Origin: Ailurus styani
Taxonomy: Eukaryota > Chordata > Mammalia > Carnivora > Ailuridae
Assembly: GCA_002007465.1 (NCBI GenBank)
Contig: LNAC01001934.1
Span: 2,068 to 66,067 of the forward strand
Length of the DNA stretch: 64,000 nucleotides
Reading direction: 5' to 3'
The notes under the pieces are model-generated. The model saw only the letters and a list, made by a program, of their open reading frames with translations, did no database searches and was not told where the DNA came from. Positions 1-12,204 of the stretch are shown one piece after another. Within the stretch, counting starts at the first letter, position 1. Every line of letters begins with the position of its first letter. The translations under genes and the position numbers were made by a program.

Positions 1-718
1 GGAGCATCTTGTTCATACGATAACGAATGAGCGATTCCACAGCCTGTTGCTTGCTCATCGATCCACGCTTGAATTCTGCGATAATCCTGGCTGGTGATAG
101 CACTGCAACAGGCTTAATAGGAGGGCGCTTTGTCCCGGGGTTAGGCTTGCTTTGTGGTGCAGCAGTAACGCTAGGCTTACTACTAGAGACATTAGCACGG
201 TCCGAGTTGACACTAGGACGCCCAACGCTGGTGGAGCCGCCGCCTCCTCCACCCATACTGGTCTCCCCAAAGCTCCTTCGATCAGCAGCATCACCATATG
301 TCGGGGCCCTCACGCTATCCCTGGACAGACCGGCAAAACTGGCACGAGATGAACTGCCCCTATCCGAGCTTGTGGGAGCAGCCATGCTTCCACGGGACGC
401 GCTGATCCTCGAGGCGCTTGCGACCTCTGGTACACTTCGTCGTGATCCACTGGCTGATGCGCCGTACTCATCCCTAACGGATGACGTGCTACCACTACCG
501 GCACTTCTAGTAACAGAAGGCCTTATAGGCGAGGGTGACGTCGCATTCTCAACGGGAGACCCCTCACTGATGTCCTCAGATGAAGATATTTCCATCACTC
601 CACCACCAGTCATGCCCATACGGGGGGAAGTTAGTGCAGGTATCCTGCTGGCGGGCACGTCATCATCCACCAAACCAACATCCTCCTCAGGAGTGGTGTA
701 ACCGTCTTCGATATCCAT
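1..718 (-). CDS. Ser/Gly-rich protein, N-terminal part (runs off window)
   Basis: An uninterrupted frame starts at an ATG at 716-718 and leaves the window at base 1 after about 239 codons. The residues are dominated by Ser, Ala, Gly, Arg and Pro, with an acidic start (MDIEDGYTTPEEDVG), a run of six glycines and many basic-Ser pairs. This is typical of a disordered, phosphorylated linker. Just before the window edge the composition changes to an ordered, amphipathic stretch (AEFKRGSMSKQQAVESLIRY), probably the start of a folded or helical domain. I do not recognise the family. The opposite strand is also open over much of this stretch, but low-complexity Ser-rich DNA commonly gives such mirror frames, and the minus frame has the better start and a coherent composition. 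The gene is transcribed divergently from the COX5B gene. Confidence 0.6.
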   Translation of the reverse strand, partial: MDIEDGYTTPEEDVGLVDDDVPASRIPALTSPRMGMTGGGVMEISSSEDISEGSPVENATSPSPIRPSVTRSAGSGSTSSVRDEYGASASGSRRSVPEVASASRISASRGSMAAPTSSDRGSSSRASFAGLSRDSVRAPTYGDAADRRSFGETSMGGGGGGSTSVGRPSVNSDRANVSSSKPSVTAAPQSKPNPGTKRPPIKPVAVLSPARIIAEFKRGSMSKQQAVESLIRYRMNKML

Positions 719-1394
719 AATGGCACCCAATAGTCAAAGTCCGATTGAACCCCTCAAGAAATTTCTGTATCAGTTATGAACGATTTTGGTAATCATAGTA
801 CATTGCTGTGGTGTTTGAACATTTAGGATACGATCATGAACATTGGATATGGTAAAAGTGCAATTACCACATCATATTATATCTATAAGGCACAGCTCAT
901 GAGACGGAAGTCATAAGAACAATGTTGTGGATATCAATAGCCGGTCAGCTAAACACCCACAATGGATACAGATAACGAGGTGTAACTACTACATAACTAT
1001 ACGTATATCCTCACATTTCAATTGCATCTGCGTCGAAGAATAAGATTAATCGCACAGCAATGACGACCAGACAACCTTGCGTATACACATCGGTCCGCTA
1101 GCAATGGAAGCACAATATGAGGTTCCTTGGAAATTTATACACTCCATAAAGTCGCTATATATCTTTAAGAATGCGGTGTATGGGATATGGCGGCCTCTGA
1201 GGTTATATCGTATCCCCATTTGTGCACTTTCCAAACGGACTGGATCAAGTCATTTTGAAGTAGCCCGTGCCTGACCTTTTTAATGGACTAAATTAATTGA
1301 GCGTACCTGGAGAAACCTCCGCCTGTGGTTGCTCACAGTCAAGGGTCGAGACTGTTTATTCCACTACGTACTAACGTGACCCTTGTCATCCAGT
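719..1394. other. Divergent intergenic region
   Basis: This 676-bp spacer lies between the starts of two divergent genes, the Ser-rich protein and COX5B. It is AT-rich with only short, shadow-like frames, so it most likely holds both promoters and 5' leaders. No specific motif is claimed. Confidence 0.5.
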
Positions 1395-2390
1395 ATGATT
1401 GGAATCAGGGCGTATCGCATCACACGTGGCTTGACAAGCCACCTGAAATGTGGAAAAAATCGCATTTGTCATAATGCTCTCCGCAGCTCCAAACGTGGAT
1501 ACGTCCATTTCCAACGTGCACAGACCCACGACTTCGAGCTACCCATCGACACGATGCCAAAGGACATCGACGCCCTCATGAAAACTGACCCCAAGAAGAT
1601 GGACTATTTCGGCAGCTACTGGTACTGGAGAATCAGGGGAGAGTCCACACTCATGGACGCCGACTCCCTGCCTCAGAAGTCCTACAAACAGCTGGCTGTT
1701 GATCTAGGAATGCAAGTTGTCAACGAGCCTTCGGAACACATGTTGGGTCTTCTTGAGCTCTACGAGTACCTGAAGACATCGCCGTTCGTGGGACCGTTCG
1801 GGACGATTAAGAACCCTGTGCTCGTTCCGAGTGTGCTAACCGAGAGGTATGTTATGTGTGCATGCATTATATGATGGTCCACCTGTTTAGTCCGGTTATA
1901 TCATTGTTTAATCGCTGTGAACTATGCGTGTTTTGCTGATTGCTTGACTTTTGGGTCATAACGCTTTTACAGAGTTGTCGGCTGTACCGGCGGAGCCGGG
2001 GAGCATGAACACGTCCCCCTTTGGTTCCGTTGCCGTGAGGGCTTTTTATATCGCTGTGGTGAATGCGATCAGATATTCATGCTTGTGAGGGTTATTTATT
2101 CCTTGCCAGATGGCGAAGACCCCTTCCCAGTCGACCCGGATATAGATGATGTCTTCAATAAGGATATTCTTGCCAAAGGCCACATGATGTGGAACTCAGG
2201 AGATTACCTCAGGTGGCCGGTCGGAAACGCGACCTACAAACAGCTGTTCTTGCAAGGTTAGCTGGCCTGTTAATAGTGATAACTTTGCTCAGGTAAATGG
2301 GGAAATCCAATTCCGGAGATCACTGTGACTGCTACCGGCAAGGCCGATCAGACCGACCCGAACTGTCTGGACAGTTTCCGGCCTCAATGA
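1395..2390 (+). CDS. Cytochrome c oxidase subunit Vb (COX5B/Cox4-type), mitochondrial
   Basis: Nuclear-encoded zinc-binding subunit of respiratory complex IV in the inner mitochondrial membrane. Three exons are inferred: 1395-1846, 1973-2256 and 2293-2390, giving 277 residues, with introns of 126 and 36 bp. The joins restore the family signature: [16 protein letters not shown] crosses exon 1/2, then [10 protein letters not shown] supplies the CxxC. Together with the upstream Cys this forms the Zn site known for this subunit. The first ~30 residues are basic and free of acidic residues, as expected for a mitochondrial presequence. The protein is much longer than the mammalian subunit, as in other apicomplexans, with N- and C-terminal extensions. 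The start is the first ATG in frame; a TTG four codons upstream is ignored. Exon 3 was chosen because it gives a clean in-frame continuation ([19 protein letters not shown]) to a stop. Confidence 0.9.
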
Positions 2391-2654
2391 TCAGAGGCAC
2401 GCTCACTTACAATAAACGTTATGTCGCACGTAATTTAGATGCTAAACCCAGCATTTTTGCCTTACACATCGTCAGGTGTTGCCCCCAAGAAGGTAAGGGG
2501 GACACCATATTCCGTTACTAAAACTTCCGTGGCGAAGGATACAAGCAATTAAACATTTCTGAAAGTAATAGGCGTATCTGAGCCTTTGTAAAAATGTTGC
2601 AATTATATAGTTGACGACTACGGTAATTACACGGATAGGGGGAAATCAAACAGA

Positions 2655-4051
2655 ATGTCGTTCTTCCAACATCTCAAGGAGCTACCGCCAGACGCCAATT
2701 TCGGTATGGTGGAAGCGGCCAATTCAGATACACATCCGAAGAAGCTTGACCTCTGTATCGGTGTATATAGAAACGAGGAGGGGCGACCACAGCTCTTCAG
2801 GTAGGTGTTGCGAGGTGTCAATCCAAAACACGTTCAGGGCGGTCAGAATGGCCAAGCAGCAGATGGCACTCGATGATGAAGAAATGGAGGAATACCTACC
2901 TCTCCAGGGCCATGAGGAATTTGCCCGAGAGGCGTGCGACCTATTATTCCTGGCGGAAGACAACCAGGAAAAGTATGACAAACAACGCGAACGGATTTGT
3001 TCATACCACTGCGCATCTGCTACAAATGCCCTCTATATGGCAATGGCTATCTGCAAGAAGAATATCCCCTATGTAAAGGTGAGTTAAATATGATCGTTGT
3101 TGTTTCTATATTCTTCGGTGTGTCTACAAAACATTCATAGAAGTTCATTTTATAATCGAATGCAGAAAGCGTATGCCAGCAACCCGTGCTGGTCGAACTA
3201 CGTAGGGTTGTCCATAACAGCAGGCCTCGACTTTGAGATGTACCCTTACATCAGCAATATGGAGAAAGGGATTTATTTTAAAGAGATGATCGAGGCCTTC
3301 AAGACATACGATAAGGGGTCCGTCATCATATTGCAGGCGTGCTGCCACAATCCGACGGGGTTTGATCTGACACCGGAACAGTGGGTGCAGGTGCGCGATG
3401 TCATGATCGAACGGGAACTGATTCCACTGCTGGACATTGCCTACCAAGGACTTGGGAGTGGCGACATAAAGCTGGATTCGATATCGATGCGGATCTTCCT
3501 TGAAAAGGACATGGACTTTTTTGTAGCACAATCCTTTTCGAAGAACATGGGTTTATATTCCGCCAGGGTTGGCGTGCTGCATTGTGTACGTTTTACATAC
3601 GAAGTAGATATTTATTGTACAGGTATGCAAGTCAGAATATATCGAAAACAAACACGTGATTCTCCGGAACCTGACCCTTCTCAGCCGAGGCATATCAGGT
3701 TCGCCAACAAGGCACGGAGCTGAGGTCGCCTACCGAATACTATCGGAGCCGTCATTGAGAAAAATATGGATAGAAGAGCTTAAGTACATGACAGAAAGGC
3801 TGATCAGCCTCAAAATGGAACTCCGTAAACGGCTGGAAGCAAAGAAGGTAAAGGGGAAATGGAATCACCTCACCAATCAGATCGGAATGTTCGCGTACCT
3901 CGGCCTTCCTGTGGAAGCCGTGAAGCGGCTGCAGAAGGAATTCCACATTTATATGTTGCAGGATTCCCGCATGTCAATAGCAGGACTTAACGCGCACAAC
4001 ATGGACTACTTTGTTGACGCACTGTGCAGTGTGCTGGGACAGAAGAAATAG
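2655..4051 (+). CDS. Aspartate aminotransferase (PLP-dependent, class I)
   Basis: Catalyses the reversible transfer of the amino group between aspartate and 2-oxoglutarate. Four exons are inferred: 2655-2800, 2838-3078, 3166-3585 and 3623-4051 (411 residues), separated by introns of 37, 87 and 37 bp. The order of features matches the family: the entry segment HPKKLDLCIGVYRNEEG, then the EYLPLQGHEEF region, CHNPTGFDLTPEQW, and the PLP lysine at about residue 255 in QSFSKNMGLYSARVG. The C-terminal Arg that binds the carboxylate is probably in DSRMSIAG. There is no obvious organelle leader (MSFFQHLKELPPDANFG), so the enzyme may be cytosolic. It lies 264 bp downstream of COX5B on the same strand and only 10 bp upstream of the next ATG, so it may share transcripts or untranslated regions with its neighbour. 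Confidence 0.93.
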
Positions 4052-4061
4052 ACACAAAATA

Positions 4062-5018
4062 ATGTCATATAAGAATGCACTTAAGAGACAACACTGGAAT
4101 ATATTGAAGGAGGAACTCTGTGAGTTCTTCCGGATGCATTCTAGGTCTACTGAGGCGACGTTAAACGTGCTCCAATGGCCGAAGTTCGTCCAGAAGGAAC
4201 ACCTCTTGGCAAGTTCACTTGTTCCGGCGCTGATCACTGCACATGGCCACTCACGGAAGATCTGCATTAAAAGGGATGATATATTCCCGCTGGCCTTCGA
4301 TGAGGAGCATGGGCACCTCAGCCACCTATTCAGCGGAAGGCTCTACAACCTCTGTCTAGGCAATGAGGTCGAGAGGTGTGTAGTATCGCAGGTACAGGTG
4401 GATCCAGTTGAGAAGTTCATATACTTCGTCAAGTTCAATCGCCACGTAGAGGGTCAGATCAGCGAGGTGGAAATCCCTTGCAGCGTGGTCGGCCTCCTCG
4501 CATCACCAGCATACCTTAAAGGTAATCTAATATTGTTCGTATTTTGAACATATAGTTGAGTATATCTCACGTAGCCTGTTGTATGCATTCAATACTTTCA
4601 ATAAGTGTAACTACTGTTCGTAATGTGACATATATACCGACCCTTAGTTCATCGTTATTCCAAACCTCATTGATACATGATTACAGGTTACCATGTCCAG
4701 CTAATGATGCCGACTATAAGGTGTGAAGTTGCAGGGAAAACGGTACCTCCTCCTTTCCAAATCGATGTATCTAAGCTGGACTACAAGGAACCCTTCAACT
4801 CCATAATGCTGAAGGATATCGCACATCTCCTGCCGGATGATGAAAGTGTGCTGTTCCATCGATCGTACGATCCAGAGAACCAGGAAGTTGTCTGCACCTA
4901 TCAGACGGGAACTTTGCCAGAACAGCCGCTGCCACCAGACTACGTTGATCCCAACTTCTTAAACAAAAAAGGGAAGCGTATACATCTAACATACAAGGGT
5001 TTCTACCCAAAACAGTGA
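4062..5018 (+). CDS. bL25-like (TL5/CTC family) organellar ribosomal protein, probable
   Basis: Two exons, 4062-4521 and 4687-5018, give 263 residues; the intron is 165 bp. The middle reads like the L25/TL5 5S-rRNA-binding domain: a Gly-containing basic strand, then VSQVQVDPVEKFIYFVKFNRH, which resembles the family motif 'hP(v/t)...ihvDF'. After the splice the C-terminal beta domain follows (VPPPFQIDVSKLDYKEPFNS), resembling the family's 'ip..i.vDvs.L..gdsi.v.dl' pattern. Other bL25 homologues in apicomplexans work in mitochondrial ribosomes. No clear presequence is visible at the basic start MSYKNALKRQHWN. The start lies 10 bp after the aspartate aminotransferase stop. The assignment rests on remembered family patterns, not an alignment; a lineage-specific protein is the alternative. 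Confidence 0.55.
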
Positions 5019-5225
5019 CACATAACGGCCGAACGGAGTTGTAAAAACTGCTGGACATGCCTTATTTCCCTCACATATCTATACTATGTGTTGAATATCG
5101 ACTTTCTAGCTGGATTCTGTGAAGTGTTCCGTCATTAAATGATTACAACTTAAGCAAAGCTTTCACGAAAAACCGTATTCGAGGGATGACATACAGGCTA
5201 CCCATTAGGAGTATTATTCATCTGT

Positions 5226-5978
5226 TTACAATGATGATACCACTTTGCAGTGGGCAATGATGACCTTTGCACTTGGCGCTCCATGGGAACTGCCCACGGC
5301 CTCGATAGCCTGAACTACATCCATGCCGTTGACTACCTTTCCAAAGACTACATGCTTGCCGTCAAGCCAATGGGTCCTCGTGGTAGTAATGAAAAACTGG
5401 CTCCCATTGGTGTCGGGGCCGCTGTTAGCCATGGAAACAACGCCAGGACCGTCATGCTTAAGCGTGAAGTCCTCATCTTTGAATTTACGCCCATAAATGC
5501 TGATGCTACCGGTACCGTTCCGATTGACAATGTCACCGCCCTGAGAAATTGTGCATAGGATTAAATGTAAAACCAAATGTTACATTAATATTTCAACTAC
5601 CTAAGTGGCCAAATCAAGGCTTATATACACAACGTAGTGTGAGACATGCTTTTAATCCATGATGGTCATGAAATAGTTCTTAAAATACAATGTGAATAGG
5701 CACCGTACCTGGATCATGAAGTTCGGAATGATGCGGTGGAAGGGAATGCCTTGATAGCTGTAAGTCGTGCCATTCATATCGAATCCCCTGCACAATCCAG
5801 CGAAGTTGGCAACCGTTTTAGGTGCCTCCGTGCCGTATAGAGCTATGGCGATGTTGCCGATGTTAGCACCATCCTTCTCGATGTCCAAAACGGCATATTC
5901 GGTGGGCACGGCGTCGCCTGAGACCATACCCATGCAAAGGGTCACAAAAGTAGCTATAACATTAATTATGTGTCTCAT
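5226..5978 (-). CDS. Cyclophilin-type peptidyl-prolyl isomerase, secretory pathway
   Basis: Prolyl cis-trans isomerase. Two exons, complement of 5709-5978 and 5226-5540, give 194 residues; the intron is 168 bp. The protein starts with a signal peptide ([23 protein letters not shown]), so it should enter the ER or beyond. The cyclophilin fold follows, with the active-site Arg in [14 protein letters not shown] directly after the splice, NGSQFFIT and the Trp/His of [12 protein letters not shown]. All key catalytic residues are present. There is no ER-retention tail (it ends CKVVSSL). A frame extends upstream to 6179, but the ATG at 5978 gives the clean signal peptide and is preferred. The gene converges with the bL25-like gene. 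Confidence 0.92.
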
Positions 5979-6741
5979 TTTGGACGAACTGTTAATGATA
6001 CAGTGAGCTGAGGATGGACTCCTTGGTGTACCCGACGCCCAATGGGACAATTGGAATACATACACACCAGCATTACGACGAGAACCAAGCCTAACTAACT
6101 CTAAACATGTCCCATATAAGGATGTAGCGTAGCTGCAAGGAATTCTGAGATAAGTAATGCCAATAAAGTATGGTTTCAAACATATACGGAATTAATCTGA
6201 CGCACAGTTATTAATGATTCCATCGAAGAGTTAAAATCCAAATATATAACAAGGTTATATAAATATCATGAAAGCTAGTCTTATATTTAAAAAACTGGCG
6301 ACTATAACAAGAATCACATGATATCGTATGGACGTTAAAGGGCTTTCTTATGACAACAAAACGATAAACACATACAATATGTCCTTTATAAAATAACGTT
6401 ACGTTGATATCGGCATGATAACATGGTTCTAATGTGTGATTACCAGAATCCTGTAACGCATCATTCACCGTTATGGTGGGATGGATGAGGCGTAATAACG
6501 TGAGTGGAAGGCCATTCTCATCATAAAATACAGAAGTGCTATATGAGTGGTGGCTTCTTTCTACATGCTTTTCGTATTAATGTGTTAGCCGCCACATATT
6601 GACACAGGCCTTTGGGATCCCCACGAGCACGAATACAGGAAGCGTCGCTTTTAATGTTTTATCAACACTATCGGTAGACGTACAAAGGCATACTGCCACC
6701 TATTTATATGTATTAGAGAATTCCCATCGATTCCAAGCAAA
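5979..6741. other. Divergent intergenic region
   Basis: This AT-rich spacer separates the start of the cyclophilin gene (-) from that of NTF2 (+). It contains only short random frames. It presumably holds two promoters; no element was recognised. Confidence 0.5.
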
Positions 6742-7189
6742 ATGGTTTCTGATATGAAACCACACTTCAGCGAGGTCGGACGCCAGTTTGTCCAGATGTA
6801 CTACCAGCTGATGGAAAATGACAGGTTAGCATACATGCTGTAACGTGTAATCAATAATTCCCCATGGTTGTGTGTGGCAGCGTCATGTTTTTTGTAGGAA
6901 AAACCTGGCCACCTTCTACAACGATCAAAGCATCATGACCTTTGAAAATCAAATGTTCCAGGGACAGCAGCAGATCATGGAGAAGCTCCTGGCTAACCCG
7001 TCGTCGAGGTACTCCATCCTCACCTGCGACTGTCAACCATCCCCCAATAACGGCGTGGTCGTCTTCACAATGGGCGACGTTTCCCTGGACAATAGCCCTC
7101 CCATGAAGTTCTCCCACATAGTCCAGCTTTTCCCCAACGGAAACAGCTATTTCGTGCTTAACGACGTCTTCAGGCTGTGCATAGGCTAA
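6742..7189 (+). CDS. Nuclear transport factor 2 (NTF2)
   Basis: Small homodimeric carrier that brings Ran-GDP back into the nucleus through nuclear pores. Two exons, 6742-6824 and 6898-7189, give 124 residues, the standard NTF2 length; the intron is 73 bp. The splice completes an AGG codon and gives MENDRKNLATFYNDQSIMTF, matching the family's 'r..L..lY...s.ltfeg'. Downstream, GQQQIMEKL, YSILTCDCQPSPNNGVVV and a C-terminal FSHIVQLFPNGNSYFVLNDV fit the cone-shaped NTF2 beta sheet. The start is the only upstream in-frame ATG. Confidence 0.92.
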
Positions 7190-7672
7190 GACGATGCAGG
7201 GGACAGAGGCGCAGGAACCTCCCAGCAGGGGACTACCGTTAACTTTGAGGAACAAACCAAGTGATACCCGATATTATACACATAATAGGGGTATCACTAT
7301 GGATGGACGGTCTACAGGCATTGGTTAATTCGCACACACAACAAGGGTGTGTTGCCAGTATGAGTGAGAGTATCAGGCGCTGGATATATAACAAGCAGTG
7401 CTGGAACGTCGTCGAATTGTTATATCTTGTTATACCTCTTAGTAATTTCCATTTTAATGTTTTGTGAAGATTGGCTAGTGGATCGTGAGATGTACTATGG
7501 GGAAATTTTTTCCGTGGGTGAGTTGAATTATTAGACACACACTTGCTGCTGTTATTCCACGTTAGTGATATTAGGAAATACCGTATCTGAGACCTTGCAT
7601 GCTCCATTATGTCTAACACGACCTAAAGCAAGCTTACACATCTGACCTCGTTGAGGAGTATAGAGCGTCAAA
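7190..7672. other. Intergenic region
   Basis: This 483-bp spacer lies between the NTF2 stop and the next gene on the same strand. Only short frames without coding character are seen. It should contain the NTF2 3' end and the promoter of the secreted protein. Confidence 0.5.
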
Positions 7673-10600
7673 ATGAAGATACGCGGCGCTGCCACGGGCG
7701 TAGTGGCTTTCTGTACATCCATCGCGCTAATATTTGTGTGTGAAGCTGTTCACGCGACGGATAATCTGACGCCTAGGGATGTCCTCAAGCGGGTCGATAT
7801 CGTTGACGAAAATCAGAATTACAGTATGTTTAATGTCTCGTAGTAGTACACATCGCTCTCAGATGAGGTTGTTTTTGATGTCGCTATCACACCAGGTACG
7901 TGAACACGTTGCACAGTGACATGAATGTAGAGGACACGCAACACCAGGCCCAGCCTTTCTGCGCTAGGCTTATCACTACGCTGTGGCTCTCCGACGAAGA
8001 CATCAGCCAGGCGTCCAATTCGGCGGCCCTGTTCGACATTCTCAAGAGAAAGTTTGCTGCAAGGACCGATTCGTCGGACCTGGAACAGCATTTCGGTCTT
8101 TTAAGACAACTCTCCGCATTGGGTTACCTGGTTTCACAGGGCTCGATGCAGATCGTAGAGAACAACGTACAAAATGAAACCAAGAACATTCGCTTCAACA
8201 AGAGGCTGTCAGTCACAGTGGTGGACAGGCAGGCATGGAACCAGCTGGCTTCATCCACCGACGAGTGTTCACTGACCATCTCTGAAGGTGCCTGCAGTGA
8301 GACTGACGAGGCTGAAACCGTGGAACTCGAGACTGATTCCGAGTCGGCACAATATGAAAGTATTGCCTTCCCAACCGTCATTGATAATGGGCATGGCGTG
8401 GATAATGCTCCGACCCCTGCCAGTGTGGAGGATGCACCACCTGTCGACGAGACACATAGGCAGGAAGAGCATGCAACGTTGACGTCGACAGATTCATTAT
8501 CAAGCGAGTCGTCTAGTAGTGATACTACCTCGACCACCGATACCACGAGCGAGTCCACATCGACAGATTCATTATCAAATGAGTCGTCTAGTAGTGATAC
8601 TACCTCGACCACCGATACCACAAGTGACTCTGGTACAACATCCAGTGACACGACATCCACCAGTGGATCTGGTTCAACATGGTCTGATACGACTTCGACA
8701 ATGAGTGGGTCAACAGATTCATCTTTTGGACGTACCCAGGCTGACGAAGATGTTACCAAAACCGTAACAGAAAGAACCGAACATGACAATGTAGAGTCCG
8801 CGGAGGTAGAACAGAGAGATAGAATTCGGATAGAAGGTGAAACTGAGGGAGAAACGCACGCTCCCGTTGATACCATGGTTGGTGAGACCGAGGGTGAAAA
8901 TCACGGTCAAGTCGTCGCTGCCGGCAATGCAGCCGAAGAAGGTGAGAAAGGCACAGAAGAAAAGGTGGAGGAAAAGCCCAAACACGTTTACACTCCACTG
9001 ACTGAGGCCGAAGAAACCAAGATGATGGACTTATTTATCCCCCTTGACATACAGGATAATCCTGCTGACCATGTACATGCAGTGATGGTGAGAATCAAGG
9101 CACATGTGCTTTCAAACACCGGAACGGGCCACAGAGACGTTGATACACATGCCGTGGTATTAATCCCGGAAGGTGCATTTAAGGCATGTGAATCGGGGGA
9201 TTACAGCAACTGTCTCTTTACCATCAAGGATAAGTTATTCGACCGTTACGAATCCGAAGCGTCAAAACGATTCGTCAGAGGAAGGTTCATATCCCTTCTT
9301 CAGAGCCTCATGCTGCAGTACAACGTATATGTTAAGCATATTGAAAGAAACGCAAACGGTATGTTCGAGCTTTTTGTTTACCTGACCGCGTATACCACCA
9401 AATTCGTGAACTTCCCTGCCTGGAATAAAATCATGGGAGCTGCGCACTCCACAGACCACCGCATCGAACTTGGCATGTCATTTTCACCTGACAAGTTCGA
9501 GAAACCCGGCGACGCAAAGTTGGTATACCTTGGTATGGGATACAATTGTGTCAAATACGAAAACAAATTCTTGAAGGAATATCCCGAATTGGAGTTGGGA
9601 GATACCTTTTTGCAAAAGGGTAGCATGGAAACTGATTTTGCCGTTAAATGGCCAGATAAGTCTACGGGCAAATCAACACCAAACCCCCCCCAGGAGGAAC
9701 ATAAACCCGAGTCCAGGGAAGACATGCACCGAATGGTGTCTGCATACGAGCGTGCATTGCTCCAGGTACCGAAGGAAATTAACGGATATCAGCTGGTCTT
9801 CAAGGATATTGAAAAATATCCGGAGCTCCAGCGTATTTGGAAAATGGGACTGGTAACAATAGGTCTTATGAAGGAAAGTGATGAGTTGAAAGATTTCCTC
9901 GAGAAGCACACATTCACATATGATCGATTGAAGGATCTCTTCAATTTCACATATGGTATCATTGCCTTGAACAACTATGCGGATTGCAAGGAGTTCTATG
10001 AAAGCGCTAAGATCCCAAGAGAAGCTGTTGAAACTAGTTTAACCATGGTACAAAACGTTTTCAGAGCCAACACTGGAACGAACATCACCAGGTTGCCACC
10101 CGTCGTGAAAAAGATGGCACATACGTGCCCTGTGAAGGACATGATCATATCACTGTCAACTGATGATCTGATAGACCGTATGCAAATAATGATGGGATCT
10201 TGGATGGAGGCATTTGCACACGATGTCCTGCCGGAAAGTGATTTCCATCTTGCAGCGCTGTGCTCAGCTTCAGCTATCTTTGTCCAGCAGTGGAGGTACC
10301 TTCAACGTTTCCAAGGCTATCACGAAGAGGGGATAGCATGGGCACTACTGCTACAGTCCTTCTCCAAAATGGGTCAAAGTGCTAATGAGGATCCTGAAGT
10401 AAGGAATAAATTTAAGAAGCTGATTAACAGCACGGCTGCTAAGGTCTGTAGGAAGTACATCAACCAGGCTGGAACCATAGCTAGCAGTCCTTACAAGGGT
10501 ATAACGCGCAACTATGAACCCAAGTCCCTCGGTGGAGCCATCGGTAATGTCCTAGACCTGAATATGGAATCTACTCCTTCCGAAATAGTCTCATCCCTGC

Positions 10601-11835
10601 AGGCCTACTTCACCACTGCCAACAAAAAGGACCGTATCGGAAATGCCATTGGTGTGTGTATGTCACTTCAGATCTTGGACAGGATGCACAAATGTCTATC
10701 TGTAGAAAATTCGAGTGACTACGCCCTGTACAAACTCAATTTGCTTACACAGGATGCCGCACATATTTTGGAGAGCCTAACCTCCGCAAATATCCAAGTA
10801 AAGGGCAAGGCAAACGAGATGACCAACTTCATTTACAGGTCATGTGATCCTAGAGAACCTGTGGTTGAAGAGGTTATTGACAAACTGTTCAAGCTCTTCT
10901 CCAATGAAGCCCATGGGATCATCATGGGCGTTCTAGAGAAGAGGCACTACCACCACCCCAAGGTTGGTAAATTCGGAGAAATTGTTGAAGAAATAAATGA
11001 GTTGGATCTTGCAGGCAGTGACTATGTCGAACTTGAGGATAGTGAGACCCTCTCCCAGGCTCTTATGGCGTCAGATACGGACAGTACCGTGCCTTCTGAC
11101 ATGTCATCAACATCTTTCCTTGAGCTTCACGATATGCCGAAGGAATCAGAATTTGTTGGCGACTACGAGGAAGTAAATGAAGAATCACCAATGTTCAGCG
11201 CCGATGGTAGCTCAGGTAAATCCTATCATCATAAGACCGAGCAGCACCAGCAACATGGTGCGACACTATATGACAAAATTATTAGCAAATATATGCCAAA
11301 GGGAATAGCAGACCCAGCGGATATGAGAACTGTCACGTTTGACTTCAGGATGGTCCCTAAGTTCGGACCTGCGGATACCATTAAATCTATAATGGTCCCT
11401 CTTTCATTCCACAAAAAGGAAGTGGAATATCTGTCCCTCCTGAAAACCATGGAATTCCTCTATGTGCTAATTCGCAAGGTGGAAGAACGAATTAAGGAAC
11501 TGAAACGTCACATGCCAATCCATGATATGCTGCAGCATGTACGCACCTTATCCCAACTTCAGGACAAGGATCATGTCACCCTGTCAGTGGATAAGCACAT
11601 CGTCAACATCAACCGCCAGTTGAACGATTTCAAGAAACTTATCACTGTACTTAGTGAAATGCCACATGATGGTTTCTACTTCGAGCATGTGGACGGCAGA
11701 GAACTCTCCCGCCATGACATAGGAAATATCACGGCCGAAGCAATCAAAAATGTTGTACACAAGCCTCAGGTCATGGTTATGCAGATCATCGACCCCGTTC
11801 ATATTGTAGACAATGACGAACTGTTTCACCACTGA
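7673..11835 (+). CDS. Large secreted acidic protein, function unknown
   Basis: Exon 1 (from ATG 7673) encodes a signal peptide (VVAFCTSIALIFVCEAVHA). A long exon then runs to the stop at 11835, about 1,360 residues in all. The exon 1 donor is ambiguous. Joining 7827 to 7896 keeps the frame with a weak GTTTAA donor. The better GTATGT donor at 7824 needs an acceptor about 35 bp further on, at 7930. Residues ~200-330 are a disordered Ser/Thr/Asp then Glu-rich block with imperfect repeats. The remaining ~1,000 residues look folded, mainly helical with few cysteines, and have no second membrane segment or GPI signal. The size, signal peptide and acidic block would suit an apical-organelle (rhoptry or microneme) protein. 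That is only an inference, because no family was recognised. Codon use resembles the neighbours. Confidence 0.8.
8485..8634 (+). repeat. Two imperfect 75-bp direct repeats within CDS
   Basis: Two head-to-tail copies beginning at about 8485 and 8560 each encode roughly TDSLSxESSSSDTTSTTDT. They are followed by degenerate Ser/Thr/Asp repeats to ~8740. The high identity between copies suggests recent in-frame duplication by slippage or unequal exchange, so length may vary between strains. Confidence 0.75.
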
Positions 11836-12204
11836 GAAGAAACTTTGAAAGGCGGATGGTTCGTGAAAAGGGATCCGGTTACACTGCGGAATATTCACAT
11901 ATGCCATCTGCTGGTTTAATCACCTTGTATGGTGCCGCCAATGTAGTTCTGCTGTGCAGCACTACTGCCGTTACACCCGAAAGGGATTCAACCATCCCAC
12001 GAAAACCGTTAAAACTTTAATTTGAATCGCTATACTTATGATGCATGGTCTCACCATTGTTACTTAAGTTTCATTTGGAAACTATACTCTCTAGATGTAT
12101 ATGATTTTGAAAAGGTACTTCAACCACTACATATTTTATCGATACACGTAGTAACGAGTGTTTCATTATATTTTAAGACAGTGGTCTACAAGAACACTAC
12201 ACAG
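11836..12204. other. Convergent intergenic region
   Basis: This 369-bp AT-rich spacer lies between two stop codons, the secreted protein (+) and the lipid kinase (-). It should hold the two 3' ends. No other feature was seen. Confidence 0.5.

Noticed and set aside
27..701. Plus-strand 224-codon frame over the first 700 bases
   Set aside because: It is the mirror of the minus-strand Ser/Gly-rich frame, which has an ATG start, a coherent composition and runs off the window edge.
5250..5558. Plus-strand frame over the cyclophilin exon
   Set aside because: It is antisense to a well-supported cyclophilin exon and has no recognisable features.
8124..8876. Long antisense frame rich in Ser, Val and Asp
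   Set aside because: It lies opposite the Ser/Thr/Asp repeat block of the secreted protein; such repeats leave the antisense strand open by codon bias.
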